The translations under genes were made by a program, and so were the position numbers. From NCBI GenBank assembly GCA_020851375.1, contig JADZCV010000044.1:124001-188000 (forward strand): a DNA stretch of 64,000 nucleotides, written 5' to 3'. This document shows positions 1-8,259 of the stretch, one piece after another. This stretch comes from Nitrospirota bacterium. GTDB taxonomy: Bacteria; Nitrospirota; 9FT-COMBO-42-15; HDB-SIOI813. Within the stretch, counting starts at the first letter, position 1. Every line of letters starts with the position of its first letter. Below the pieces are notes generated by a model. It was not told the DNA's origin. It saw only the letters and a program-made list of their open reading frames with translations, and searched no databases.

Positions 1-1637
1 TTACAATAGGTCCTGCCATTGAGGAGGGATTTTATTATGACTTTGACTATGACAGGACATTTACGCCTGATGACCTTGTCCGGATAGAAAAGCGGATGAG
101 GGAGCTGGCAGATAAGAACATGGCAGTCACCCGTATGGAAATGTTGCGGGAAGATGCCATAAAGCTCTTTGACAATATGGGAGAGAAGTACAAGGTCGAG
201 ATAATCAACGAAATACCTGACAAGACCGTATCTTGTTATAAACAGGGGGATTTTATAGACCTGTGCAGGGGGCCGCATGTCCCGTCTACAGGTTGGATAA
301 GGTCATTTAAACTCCTTCATACTGCAGGCGCATACTGGCGTGGTGATGAAAACAACAGGATGCTCCAGAGGATATACGGGACCGCGTTTCCCGGACAGGT
401 TGAACTTGACAACTATCTTACTAAATTAGAGGAAATAAAGAAAAGGGACCATCGCAAGCTGGGGAGGGAATTGGATCTCTTCAGCGTTCATGATGAGATA
501 GGTGCAGGCCTGATCCTATGGCATCCGAGAGGCGCCATAATCCGCAAGACGATTGAGGACTTCTGGAGGGAGGAACACCTGAGGCACGGATATAAGCTAC
601 TCTACACCCCCCATGTGGCAAAACTGGACCTCTGGAAGACGAGCGGCCATACGGAATTCTATCAGGGGAATATGTATAAGCCTATGGATGTAGAGGGTCA
701 GGACTTCCAGCTGAAACCTATGAACTGTCCTTTTCATATAATGATTTATAAGTCTAAACTGAACAGTTACAGGGAGCTTCCGATAAGATGGGCTGAACTC
801 GGCACTGTATACCGTTACGAACGGTCTGGAGTTTTACACGGACTTCTGAGGGTAAGGGGTTTTACACAGGATGATGCACACATATTCTGCAGGCCAGATC
901 AGATTCAGGATGAGATAACTTCTATTCTGGACTTTACTGTTGAGTTGCTGACCACTTACGGTTTCGACAGGTATGATATCTATCTCTCTACAAGGCCGGA
1001 GAAGTATGTCGGGACACTTGACAACTGGGAAAAGGCGACTAATGCCCTTCGCAATGCCCTCGAACTGAAGGGCCTTCCTTATCAGATAGACCCTGGCGAG
1101 GGGGTGTTTTACGGACCCAAGATAGATATAAAGATAAAGGATGTGCTGGACCGTGCCTGGCAGTGCACCACGATCCAGGTTGATTTTAACCTGCCTGAGC
1201 GGTTCTCCCTGACGTATGCAGGAGAAGACGGTCTGCAGCACCAGCCGATCATGATACACAGGGCGCTGATGGGGTCATTGGAGAGATTCTTCGGCATATT
1301 GATAGAGCACTATGCCGGCGCCTTCCCATTATGGCTGTCGCCTGTGCAGGTTAAGGTGCTCCCGATAACGGAAAAGCAGAAAGAATATGCGGAAGAGATA
1401 AGAAATTTACTTGCTAATGAAGGTATCCGGGTGGAGGTGGACGTCAGAAACGAGAAGATAGGACACAAGATACGTGAGGCACAGTTGGAAAAAATCCCAT
1501 ATATGTTTATAATAGGCGGCAGGGAGGCTGAGTCCCGTGCAGTTGCAGTAAGGACTCGTAAGGAAGGCGACACAGGGGCAATGCCGCTTCAAGATGCTGT
1601 TAACAAGGTGAAACAAGAAATTAACCTGAAGTCATAA
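1..1637 (+). CDS. thrS: threonyl-tRNA synthetase, 5' end outside the window
   Basis: Charges tRNA-Thr with threonine in the cytoplasm. The reading frame is open from base 3, upstream of the first ATG at 96, and reads [16 protein letters not shown], the end of the N2 editing domain; so about 95 N-terminal residues, including the TGS domain and the first editing histidines, lie outside the window. Seen inside: the editing motif DLCRGPH (Cys codon 264, His codon 276), class II catalytic motifs, and the three zinc ligands of the ThrRS active site (Cys codon 726 in PMNCPFH, His 879 in DDAHIF, His 1257 in IHRALMG). The C-terminal anticodon-binding domain is complete and ends in TAA. It is followed by infC, rpmI and rplT, the usual bacterial order. 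Confidence 0.96.
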   Translation, partial: TIGPAIEEGFYYDFDYDRTFTPDDLVRIEKRMRELADKNMAVTRMEMLREDAIKLFDNMGEKYKVEIINEIPDKTVSCYKQGDFIDLCRGPHVPSTGWIRSFKLLHTAGAYWRGDENNRMLQRIYGTAFPGQVELDNYLTKLEEIKKRDHRKLGRELDLFSVHDEIGAGLILWHPRGAIIRKTIEDFWREEHLRHGYKLLYTPHVAKLDLWKTSGHTEFYQGNMYKPMDVEGQDFQLKPMNCPFHIMIYKSKLNSYRELPIRWAELGTVYRYERSGVLHGLLRVRGFTQDDAHIFCRPDQIQDEITSILDFTVELLTTYGFDRYDIYLSTRPEKYVGTLDNWEKATNALRNALELKGLPYQIDPGEGVFYGPKIDIKIKDVLDRAWQCTTIQVDFNLPERFSLTYAGEDGLQHQPIMIHRALMGSLERFFGILIEHYAGAFPLWLSPVQVKVLPITEKQKEYAEEIRNLLANEGIRVEVDVRNEKIGHKIREAQLEKIPYMFIIGGREAESRAVAVRTRKEGDTGAMPLQDAVNKVKQEINLKS

Positions 1638-1644
1638 CTAAACC

Positions 1645-1754
1645 GTTGACGCTCAAAAATGTCCAGATGCAAGGAAGGCGGGCCGTCCTGACGCCGCATG
1701 ACCCATTGCACTTGCTTCGCAAGCAATGGGTGCCCCGCATTTTTCAGCGTCAAC
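1645..1754. repeat. palindromic repeat, copy A (thrS-infC spacer)
   Basis: The outer arms GTTGACGCT and AGCGTCAAC (1645-1653, 1746-1754) are perfect complements, continuing as cAAAAATG against CATTTTTc. The element has the family core tCCAGaTGCaaggAAGG on the left and CCtgacGCcGCA on the right, shared with copies at 22973-23342. This copy carries an extra hairpin on its right side (ACCCATTG...CAATGGGT around CTTGC-TTC-GCAAG). It ends only two bases before the infC Shine-Dalgarno sequence, so it forms most of the thrS-infC spacer. Confidence 0.8.
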
Positions 1755-1772
1755 AAGAGGGGGTGATATAAC

Positions 1773-2363
1773 ATCGCTGAGCCAAGAATAAGGGTAAACA
1801 GAGAAATAAGAATCAAAGAAGTTCGTGTAATCGGCCCTGAGGGTGAGCAGTTAGGGATATTGCCGACATATGAGGCTATTAAGAAAGCCGGAGAATACGG
1901 CCTGGACCTCGTTGAGGTAGCACCTACAGCCAAACCACCAGTATGCCGTATCATGGACTTTGGGAAATATAAATATGAACTTGCAAAAAAGCAGCATGGC
2001 GCACGATTGCACCAGCGGACCATGCAGCTCAAAGAGGTGAAGGTTAGACCTTACACTGACAAGCATGATATTGAAATAAAGATCCGAAATGTCAGGAGAT
2101 TCCTTGAAGATAAGAACAAGGCAAAGATTACACTTACTTTCAGGGGAAGGGAGATGGCATACAGGGAGACTGCCAGGGGGATCATGATATCCTTCGCAGA
2201 AGGAGTCAAGGATATAGGAATGGTGGAAGTGCCTGCCAAGATGGAGGGAAACAGTATGATTATGATAATCTCTCCAAGGTCAGATGCACAGAAGTCAAAG
2301 GGTACAGGTACGGAAGCTGTAGCGACTGCAGAAGGGAGGGAAGATGTCCAAAACCAAACTTAA
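1773..2363 (+). CDS. infC: translation initiation factor IF-3 (ATC start)
   Basis: Binds the 30S subunit and controls start-codon and initiator tRNA selection. The first ATG in frame is at 1860, but the conserved IF3 N-terminus (AEPRIRVNREIRIKEVRVIG) is encoded upstream of it. It begins at ATC 1773, preceded by a strong purine-rich ribosome site AGAGGGGG at 1757-1763. Rare AUU or AUC starts are a known hallmark of infC, because IF3 rejects such codons and so represses its own synthesis; the sequence agrees with that autoregulation. The product is 196 residues, normal for the family, with the DFGKYKYE linker motif. Its last 20 bases overlap the start of rpmI, suggesting translational coupling. 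Confidence 0.95.
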   Translation: MAEPRIRVNREIRIKEVRVIGPEGEQLGILPTYEAIKKAGEYGLDLVEVAPTAKPPVCRIMDFGKYKYELAKKQHGARLHQRTMQLKEVKVRPYTDKHDIEIKIRNVRRFLEDKNKAKITLTFRGREMAYRETARGIMISFAEGVKDIGMVEVPAKMEGNSMIMIISPRSDAQKSKGTGTEAVATAEGREDVQNQT

Positions 2364-2547
2364 GACACACAAGGGCGCATCAAAGCGCTTTAAACTTACA
2401 GGAAGCGGTAAGGTAAAAAGGAGCAGGGCCTCTGGAAACCATTTGCTGACCAAGAAGAGCTCGCGCAGAAAGAGGGCCCTTAAACAGGCAGCGCTGGTTC
2501 ATGAAAGCAACGAGAGGAATGTAAAGAAACTTATACCGTACGGATAA
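2344..2547 (+). CDS. rpmI: 50S ribosomal protein L35
   Basis: Structural protein of the large ribosomal subunit. It has 67 residues, the usual size, and is very basic. It begins MSKTKLKTHKGASKRF, the standard L35 N-terminus, and ends in NVKKLIPYG. The ATG lies inside the end of infC and is preceded by GGGAGGG, which is also infC coding sequence. It sits between infC and rplT as in most bacteria, where the genes are expressed together. Confidence 0.97.
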   Translation: MSKTKLKTHKGASKRFKLTGSGKVKRSRASGNHLLTKKSSRRKRALKQAALVHESNERNVKKLIPYG

Positions 2548-2576
2548 TTTTTTTATTGGAAGGAGGTTAATCAGCA

Positions 2577-2930
2577 ATGCCACGCGCAAAAGGTGGATCA
2601 AAGACAAGACAACGCCGCAAGAAGGTAATGAAGGCGGCGAAAGGATACTGGGGAGGCAGACACCGCTTATACAGGAGCGCCACAGAGGCAGTTGACAGGG
2701 CACTGTGCTATGCCTACAGAGACAGGCGGCAGAAGAAACGCAGTTTCAGAAGCCTCTGGATCGCAAGGATAAATGCAGCAATAAGACTGCACGGCCTTTC
2801 ATACAGCACATTTATCAGCGGCCTAAAAAAGGCAGGCATTAACTTAGACCGCAAGGTGCTTGCAGACATAGCAGTTAATGACCCGGCAGGATTTGCAAAG
2901 ATTGCACAGACAGTAAAAGAAGCAGCGTAG
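2577..2930 (+). CDS. rplT: 50S ribosomal protein L20
   Basis: Binds 23S rRNA early in large-subunit assembly and in many bacteria also represses its own operon. It has 117 residues with the typical start [16 protein letters not shown] and the conserved middle segment [13 protein letters not shown] strong AAGGAGG ribosome site lies ten bases before the ATG. It closes the thrS-infC-rpmI-rplT cluster. In many genomes pheST would follow here; instead there is a repeat and then genes on the other strand. Confidence 0.97.
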   Translation: MPRAKGGSKTRQRRKKVMKAAKGYWGGRHRLYRSATEAVDRALCYAYRDRRQKKRSFRSLWIARINAAIRLHGLSYSTFISGLKKAGINLDRKVLADIAVNDPAGFAKIAQTVKEAA

Positions 2931-2952
2931 TAAGTATCCGAAAAGCCACGTG

Positions 2953-3039
2953 CAAATCCCCCCTTTACTAAAGGGGGGAACTAATTCTCCATTCTCTATT
3001 AAATATCCCCCTTTGAAAAAGGGGGACTAAGGGGGATTT
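2953..3039. repeat. dispersed CCCCCTTT/AAAGGGGG repeat
   Basis: Two imperfect G-run/C-run hairpins, CCCCCCTTTACTAAAGGGGGG and CCCCCTTTGAAAAAGGGGG, with the trailing ACTAAGGGGGATTT. Related copies occur at 8141, 13486, 16185, 25851, 26979, 27532 and 28812. It fills the gap between two convergent genes. Confidence 0.85.
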
Positions 3040-3041
3040 CT

Positions 3042-4250
3042 TTATTCATACCGCAATGCTGTGATCGGATCCATCTGAGCCGCCCTGTACGCAGGATACA
3101 CGCCAAAGAATATCCCTACACATGCAGAAAAAAAAGTAGCCAGTGCAACAGCCCACGGTGTTACAACAGGCGGGATGTGGGGTAAAAACAGGCCGATTAT
3201 GATACCGCCTATGAATGCTATAAGTATGCCGATACCGCCGCCTATAAGGCTTAACATGATAGATTCAACAAGAAACTGAAGCAGGATGTCGCGTCTGGTT
3301 GCTCCGACCGCCTTTCTTATACCAATCTCCTTTGTCCTCTCTCTAACCGTAACAAGCATGATATTCATTATCCCTATACCGCCGACCAGTAATGAAATTG
3401 CGGCAATCCCTGCAAGAACAGATGAAAGGGTGTTCAGGATCGAGTCAAGGCTCGATAGCAGGGCACGCTGCGTAAGAATGGTAAAATCTTCTTTATCATT
3501 GTGTCTTTTTTTAAGGATCTTTGTTATCTGTTGGTTTGCCAGGTTCACCATAGCTGCACTGCGGGCCTTGGCCCTTATGCCAAATAACTTATCCGTGTTA
3601 AAGAGCCCCAATGAAGAAGATACAGGGATATATACAACATCATCCATGTCATCAGTACCCATGAATGTCCCCTTCTTCTCCATAATTCCTATGACCCTGT
3701 AGCCCGAGCCCCCGATCTTCACTATCTCACCAAGCGGATTCCTGCTGCCGAAGAGTTCATTCTTTACGGTATACCCTATTGCACAGACCCTGCGGGATGC
3801 ATCAACATCATCCCTTGTAAAATACCTTCCGGCGTCAATACCGATATTAATTACTGTTGTAAATTCCTGATCAGTCCCTACTATCATTACCTTTCTTTCC
3901 CTGTTTGCATACCTCACATCTGCCGTTCCTGCAGTTATAGAAGATACGGCTTCAAGGGCTGTTGCATGCCTGCGTAATGCCTCTGTATCACCAACCGTCA
4001 TCTTCTGAACGCCTTCCAATCCAGGGTGTCCCATACCCTGAGTCTCTGTCTTGCCAGGACTTATAATTATCAGGTTTGTCCCTATGCCCATAAATTGTTT
4101 GACCAGATATTCCCTGAATCCGGCAGTCATTGAGACAAGGAGGATTACAGAGCCTACGCCGATCATTATGCCAAGCATGGTCAGAAAGGCACGTATCCTG
4201 TTTTCCAGGATGGATGCAACCGCAATTCTGAGAAATTCAACAAGGCTCAC
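3042..4250 (-). CDS. MacB/LolC-like ABC transporter permease
   Basis: Inner-membrane subunit of a MacAB-type exporter, which uses ATP to drive export across the cell envelope; the substrate cannot be told from sequence. 402 residues: an N-terminal membrane segment (about 22-42) typical of MacB-type permeases, a large periplasmic core domain, then an FtsX-like domain with three membrane segments from about residue 280 to the end (motif RERTKEIGIRKAVGATRRDILLQF region). The start is GTG at 4250, nine bases after AGGAG; both lie in the end of the dispersed repeat that separates this gene from its ATPase. The gene follows the adaptor and ATPase on the same strand. Confidence 0.88.
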   Translation of the reverse strand: MSLVEFLRIAVASILENRIRAFLTMLGIMIGVGSVILLVSMTAGFREYLVKQFMGIGTNLIIISPGKTETQGMGHPGLEGVQKMTVGDTEALRRHATALEAVSSITAGTADVRYANRERKVMIVGTDQEFTTVINIGIDAGRYFTRDDVDASRRVCAIGYTVKNELFGSRNPLGEIVKIGGSGYRVIGIMEKKGTFMGTDDMDDVVYIPVSSSLGLFNTDKLFGIRAKARSAAMVNLANQQITKILKKRHNDKEDFTILTQRALLSSLDSILNTLSSVLAGIAAISLLVGGIGIMNIMLVTVRERTKEIGIRKAVGATRRDILLQFLVESIMLSLIGGGIGILIAFIGGIIIGLFLPHIPPVVTPWAVALATFFSACVGIFFGVYPAYRAAQMDPITALRYE

Positions 4251-4440
4251 CTGAAAATGCTCCTATTCACCTGTCATTCCCACGGAACCTGTCCCCGCAG
4301 GATTTTTCACCCCGTCATTCCCACGGAAGTGGGAATCCAGAATCTGGCCCCCGGTCTGGATTCCCGCTTATGCGGGAATGACGTTTTCATGAACCCTGGT
4401 GAGCCTGAGGCTCATGACGGTTCACTTGAAAATCTCCGTT
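4249..4440. repeat. GTCATTCCC/GGGAATGAC hairpin repeat, copy R1
   Basis: Contains GTCATTCCCAC...GTGGGAATCCAGA and TCTGGATTCCCGC...GCGGGAATGAC hairpin halves, flanked by a conserved tail that reads on the minus strand GGTGAATAGGAGCATTTTC and then AGGTGA. The tail provides the AGGAG and GTG start of the permease gene. The unit separates ATPase and permease in one operon. Related copies lie at 16884, 36728, 41115, 55745 and 63003. Confidence 0.85.
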
Positions 4441-4469
4441 CTTTCACTTCATTGCCCATCACCCGCTAC

Positions 4470-5168
4470 TCATTGCTTGTGTATAACATCTTCCACAATC
4501 CTGGCATCACGGATAAATATCCTCCGCCTCGCCTCATCAGCAATTTCAGGATTATGTGTAACCATGATTACCGTGACACCTTCCTCCTGGTTTAGCTTCT
4601 TAAAGAGCGCAATAATCTCCTCACCTGTCTTCGTATCAAGGTTTCCTGTAGGTTCATCAGCAAGGAGTATAGGCGGTTCATTTATCAGAGCCCTTGCAAT
4701 GGCCACTCGCTGGCACTCTCCGCCTGAAAGCTCATTGGGACGATGATGCATGCGCCCCTCAAGCCCCATCTTATTCAGCATTCGTGCAGCCTTATCCCTT
4801 CTTTCATCAGGTCCCACGCCCGAATATACAAGCGGGAGCTGGACATTGAAAAGCGCATTGTGTTTTGCCATGAGGTTGAACATCTGGAATACAAAACCTA
4901 TCTTCCTGTTCCTGATATGGGCAAGCCTCTCATCACTGAGGCTGGATATGTCCTCACCATCCAGCGTGTAAATGCCGGCTGAAGGACGGTCAAGACACCC
5001 GATAATATTCATCAGGGTGGACTTGCCGGAACCGGAAGGTCCAAGGATAGCAACAAACTCACCCCTGTCAATCTTAAGATTAATTTCAGCAATTGCATTA
5101 ACGTGAACCGTACCGGAACCATAGACCTTACTGACATTTTCAAGAGATATAAGTACAGCGCTACTCAT
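4470..5168 (-). CDS. MacB/LolD-like ABC transporter ATP-binding protein
   Basis: Cytoplasmic ATPase of the MacAB-like exporter. 232 residues with Walker A GPSGSGKST (43-51), Q-loop Gln95, signature LSGGE (147-151), Walker B ILLADE (167-172), D-loop GNLD and switch His in MVTHNPE. The spacing and the FNLM and ALFNVQLPL segments match the MacB/LolD subgroup. It starts ten bases after the adaptor gene stop, so the two are very likely co-transcribed. A repeat of about 200 bases separates it from the permease gene downstream. Confidence 0.92.
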   Translation of the reverse strand: MSSAVLISLENVSKVYGSGTVHVNAIAEINLKIDRGEFVAILGPSGSGKSTLMNIIGCLDRPSAGIYTLDGEDISSLSDERLAHIRNRKIGFVFQMFNLMAKHNALFNVQLPLVYSGVGPDERRDKAARMLNKMGLEGRMHHRPNELSGGECQRVAIARALINEPPILLADEPTGNLDTKTGEEIIALFKKLNQEEGVTVIMVTHNPEIADEARRRIFIRDARIVEDVIHKQ

Positions 5169-5178
5169 TGCTCATTAC

Positions 5179-6390
5179 TCATTGTTTTCGACTCATTGCC
5201 TTCGGCTCATTGCTGACCTTTACCCTCTTCCCTTCCTCCAGCCCTGCAACATCAAGTGAAGTAATGACCTCATCCCCTTCTGCAACACCTTCAAGTATCT
5301 CTATATTTTCCCAGCCTGAAATACCGGTCTGAACAGATTTCTTCTTTATCCTGCCCCCTGCAATGGTGTAAACAAATCTGACTGAATCCCTTTCTATCAC
5401 CGCATTTGTAGGCACTATAACAGCATCCCTCTTAGTCTCGAGGATTATCTCTGCATCAACAGAAGCGCCTACCGGCAGCCTCTCCTGATTTAACCGGCTA
5501 AAATTAATTTCTACATCCACGGTGCGGTTCTGCTCGGCTGTTTTCGAAACAACAGGCGAGACATACATCACACTGCCATAGAATGCCTTATCCGGACTGG
5601 CATCACTCGTCATTATTACCTTCTGATCGCGTTTTATCACCATAACATCCGTCTCATCAAAAGGGACTTCAACCTTTAAAACCGAGTCGTCTATCAACTC
5701 ACAGAACGGCTCTGTTTCAATAGTCGTGGCAACGTTAGCCTGGGAAACCATGCTTGTCTGACTGTTTAGATAATATTCAGGGAGTTCTCCTGCAGTGGCG
5801 TTCAGAAAGGATATAACACCATTAAAGGGTGCCCGGATGTTTGTCTTTTCAAGTCCTTCTTCCGCAAGCCTGATCCCGAGCCTCGCCTCATTCAGGGCAT
5901 TCTTTGCTATCTCATGTTCCTTCCCTGTCACTGTTAACTGGCTCTTTATCTCATCAAAGGTGCTGTCCGGCATAATTCCCTCATCAAACAGCGGCTTTGC
6001 CCTGTCAAAATTCTGCTTTGCCAGCCTGTACCTTTCCTCTGTTTCATGCAGCCTGAACTCTGCAGATGCAAGGGCATTCTTTCTTATTTCAAGATTGATG
6101 AGTGACTCCGCATCATCCAGTTTAACTATTACATCACCCTTTCTGACGCGATCACCTTCCCTGAAATTGACCTCTTTGACCTTTAGCGCAAGGAGGGGCT
6201 GAAGCTTTACACGCTGCAGCGGCTCTACAGAACCGCTCGACACACCTGTAATCGTCCTCTCAATAGACCCCTTTTTTACAACAAAGACGTGAACTTCAAT
6301 TATATTGCGGCGATAATATAAGAAGGCAAGCAGGGCGATAATGACAACTGTGATTCCAATATATAAGAGCCTTTTTGTCCGTGTAGTCAT
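5179..6390 (-). CDS. HlyD/MacA-type periplasmic adaptor subunit
   Basis: Membrane-fusion protein that links an inner-membrane exporter to an outer-membrane channel. A single N-terminal membrane anchor (LLYIGITVVIIALLAFLYY) precedes a biotinyl-lipoyl-like barrel half (VKEVNFREGDRVRKGDVIVKL), a long heptad-rich hairpin of about 90 residues, then the second half and beta-barrel domains. The frame can be opened further upstream at a TTG (6441) that overlaps pheT. I prefer ATG 6390 because it places the anchor a few residues from the N-terminus, giving 403 residues; neither start has a strong ribosome site. It sits directly after pheT on the same strand and before the ATPase. Confidence 0.85.
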   Translation of the reverse strand: MTTRTKRLLYIGITVVIIALLAFLYYRRNIIEVHVFVVKKGSIERTITGVSSGSVEPLQRVKLQPLLALKVKEVNFREGDRVRKGDVIVKLDDAESLINLEIRKNALASAEFRLHETEERYRLAKQNFDRAKPLFDEGIMPDSTFDEIKSQLTVTGKEHEIAKNALNEARLGIRLAEEGLEKTNIRAPFNGVISFLNATAGELPEYYLNSQTSMVSQANVATTIETEPFCELIDDSVLKVEVPFDETDVMVIKRDQKVIMTSDASPDKAFYGSVMYVSPVVSKTAEQNRTVDVEINFSRLNQERLPVGASVDAEIILETKRDAVIVPTNAVIERDSVRFVYTIAGGRIKKKSVQTGISGWENIEILEGVAEGDEVITSLDVAGLEEGKRVKVSNEPKAMSRKQ

Positions 6391-6421
6391 ACCGTAATTG
6401 TCATTTGATTGTGTTTGGCAA

Positions 6422-8122
6422 CTATAACTGGCAAAGTGCAAGGACTTTGTCTATGTCTATTTCGCAGGCGCTGCATGGCGAATGTATTTCCCATTCAGTC
6501 AGCACCTTTGGATGTATCTCTCCTATCATGCCTATGACATCCCCGCCTGCATGTATCCATCCCATTCTCCCCTGAATAAAGGAGGGGTGGTCTCCGGGCA
6601 CAAGCCTGTAATCCATCTGGAGATAGTACATCAGGGTTTCGAGGATTGAATGGATCTCGGAGAAATTTGCGGTGTGATGGGATATCAGGGCAGCGCACTT
6701 TACAACTGTTTTGCTTGAGAGGTTTTTTGTCTCATCAAATACAGCAACCTCTCCTGCCTCAAATATCCTGTGCGGATAGAAGCTCTCACTGCTTGCTGAC
6801 TCAGCCCTCAGCAAAGACGGCAGGATCCAGTGCCTCAGCACTGAATAGCTGAGTGACATTATATTATCCACCTCAATGACCCTCTCTTCACCAAGCCCCA
6901 TCTTATATAGATTGTCTTCCCTCGAAGTCAGTATGTTCGAGATAATTTCCTGGAATCCTGCACCAACCATATATCCCCTGATCCTGTCAGAGAACTTCTC
7001 ACTCTCAGACAGGGCGCCTACTGTCATCCTTGAAGGCATAACAGGCCTGAAGCTTCCGTACCCCCGGCTTATGGCAATATCTTCGCACAGGTCAACAGGG
7101 TGCATGATGTCATCCCTGTATGGCGGGGGGGTAACATGCAGCATATCACCATCTATCTTTACCCAAAGGCCATAGCTGTCAAGCAGGTTCGAAATGTCTT
7201 CCGCCTTCAGTTTCTCTCCAATTACCCGTTCAGCATCATTAACATTTATGGAAATGTGTTCTGCAAAATCACACGGGATGCTTATGTCCCTGCCGAATTC
7301 CGTATCATAGGGGTACCTGACATCAACCATGTCTATCCGTGCGCCCCGGTCATAGAGGTTCACCGACAGGATATTCAGGACCAACAACACCAGCCTGATA
7401 TCTGTGCCGGTAACTTCTACAAACAACTCGCTATCCCCTGCCTTTACCTCGCCAACCTCCCTGCTGTTGATTACAGGCGGGAATGAGAGTACACTCCCCC
7501 TGCTGTCAATAAGTACGGGGTACTCACGCATCCCTTTTAATATATCTCCATAAGCCTGGCCCTTGGGGTGCTTCTCAAGTATTTCCTGCAAAGTCATCTC
7601 TTCATCAAATCCGAGCGGCGTAAATCTCATATCCTCCGGCCCAACGGCCTTATAGTGCACCGGGAAGGTTATCCTGGCAAGGTTGTATATCCCGATTGAA
7701 ATCCTCCTCCTCTTGCTGCCGAATATTTCTGATATCTTCTCCTGCGTCTGGATCATCTGGACCAGCATCTCTTCATCAACAGTAACACCTGTGGCAATAA
7801 AACCACCTACATAGGGGCGTATCCTGTTCATTGCTTCAGATACTATTATCACACCGCTTTTGTCACAACCGTCAGAATAGAAAAATTCATAATCCCTCCA
7901 TGAGGAGGTCAGCTTCCCCTTAATCTGCCGTGCAATCCCCTCACAGCACCAGAGGTCGGGCCTGTTGCTGTCACTCAACTCAATCTTAAGCTCATCAGTC
8001 CCGGACTCATAACCCTTCAGTTCACCCTTTACAAGCTGAAGGTGATGCTCAAGGTCATGGAGGGGAAAAGACATGCCTGTGAGATGCTCAAGATCTTTCT
8101 TTTTTATACTTATAGTTGGCAT
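6422..8122 (-). CDS. pheT: phenylalanyl-tRNA synthetase beta subunit, archaeal/eukaryotic type
   Basis: Beta chain of the alpha2-beta2 enzyme that charges tRNA-Phe; it carries the editing (B3/4) site and helps bind tRNA. It has 566 residues, the length of the archaeal and eukaryotic form rather than the roughly 800 of ordinary bacterial PheT, and lacks the N-terminal EMAP-like tRNA-binding domain and the C-terminal anticodon-binding domain. It starts MPTISIKKKDLEHLTG. Archaeal-type segments seen include DSNRPDLWCCEGIARQIKG, RRRISIGIYNL, a PPVINS segment and PPPYRDDIMHPVDLCEDIAI. It follows pheS on the same strand after a repeat-filled gap of 137 bases. Confidence 0.93.
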   Translation of the reverse strand: MPTISIKKKDLEHLTGMSFPLHDLEHHLQLVKGELKGYESGTDELKIELSDSNRPDLWCCEGIARQIKGKLTSSWRDYEFFYSDGCDKSGVIIVSEAMNRIRPYVGGFIATGVTVDEEMLVQMIQTQEKISEIFGSKRRRISIGIYNLARITFPVHYKAVGPEDMRFTPLGFDEEMTLQEILEKHPKGQAYGDILKGMREYPVLIDSRGSVLSFPPVINSREVGEVKAGDSELFVEVTGTDIRLVLLVLNILSVNLYDRGARIDMVDVRYPYDTEFGRDISIPCDFAEHISINVNDAERVIGEKLKAEDISNLLDSYGLWVKIDGDMLHVTPPPYRDDIMHPVDLCEDIAISRGYGSFRPVMPSRMTVGALSESEKFSDRIRGYMVGAGFQEIISNILTSREDNLYKMGLGEERVIEVDNIMSLSYSVLRHWILPSLLRAESASSESFYPHRIFEAGEVAVFDETKNLSSKTVVKCAALISHHTANFSEIHSILETLMYYLQMDYRLVPGDHPSFIQGRMGWIHAGGDVIGMIGEIHPKVLTEWEIHSPCSACEIDIDKVLALCQL

Positions 8123-8140
8123 CTAAAAACTCCGGTTTTA

Positions 8141-8236
8141 CCTGAAAATCCCCGTTCAAATCCCCCCTGTCCCCCCTTTACTAAAGGGGGGTAATGACTC
8201 CCCCTTTGAAAAAGGTGGACCAAGGGGGGATTTTCA
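8141..8236. repeat. dispersed CCCCCTTT/AAAGGGGG repeat (pheS-pheT spacer)
   Basis: Carries CCCCCCTTTACTAAAGGGGGG and CCCCCTTTGAAAAAGG hairpins and the AAATCC ends of the family. It occupies nearly all of the spacer between pheS and pheT, two genes whose products are needed in equal amounts. Confidence 0.85.
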
Positions 8237-8259
8237 TCGTCCTTTATGAACCCCTTGCT

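Noticed and set aside
1690-1745. Strong hairpin between thrS and infC as a terminator
   Set aside because: There is no T-run after the ACCCATTG/CAATGGGT stem, and the structure is part of the palindromic repeat within a normally co-transcribed cluster.
2931-3041. CRISPR-like array from the short repeats
   Set aside because: The units are two imperfect hairpins without regular spacers, and no cas gene is present anywhere in the window.
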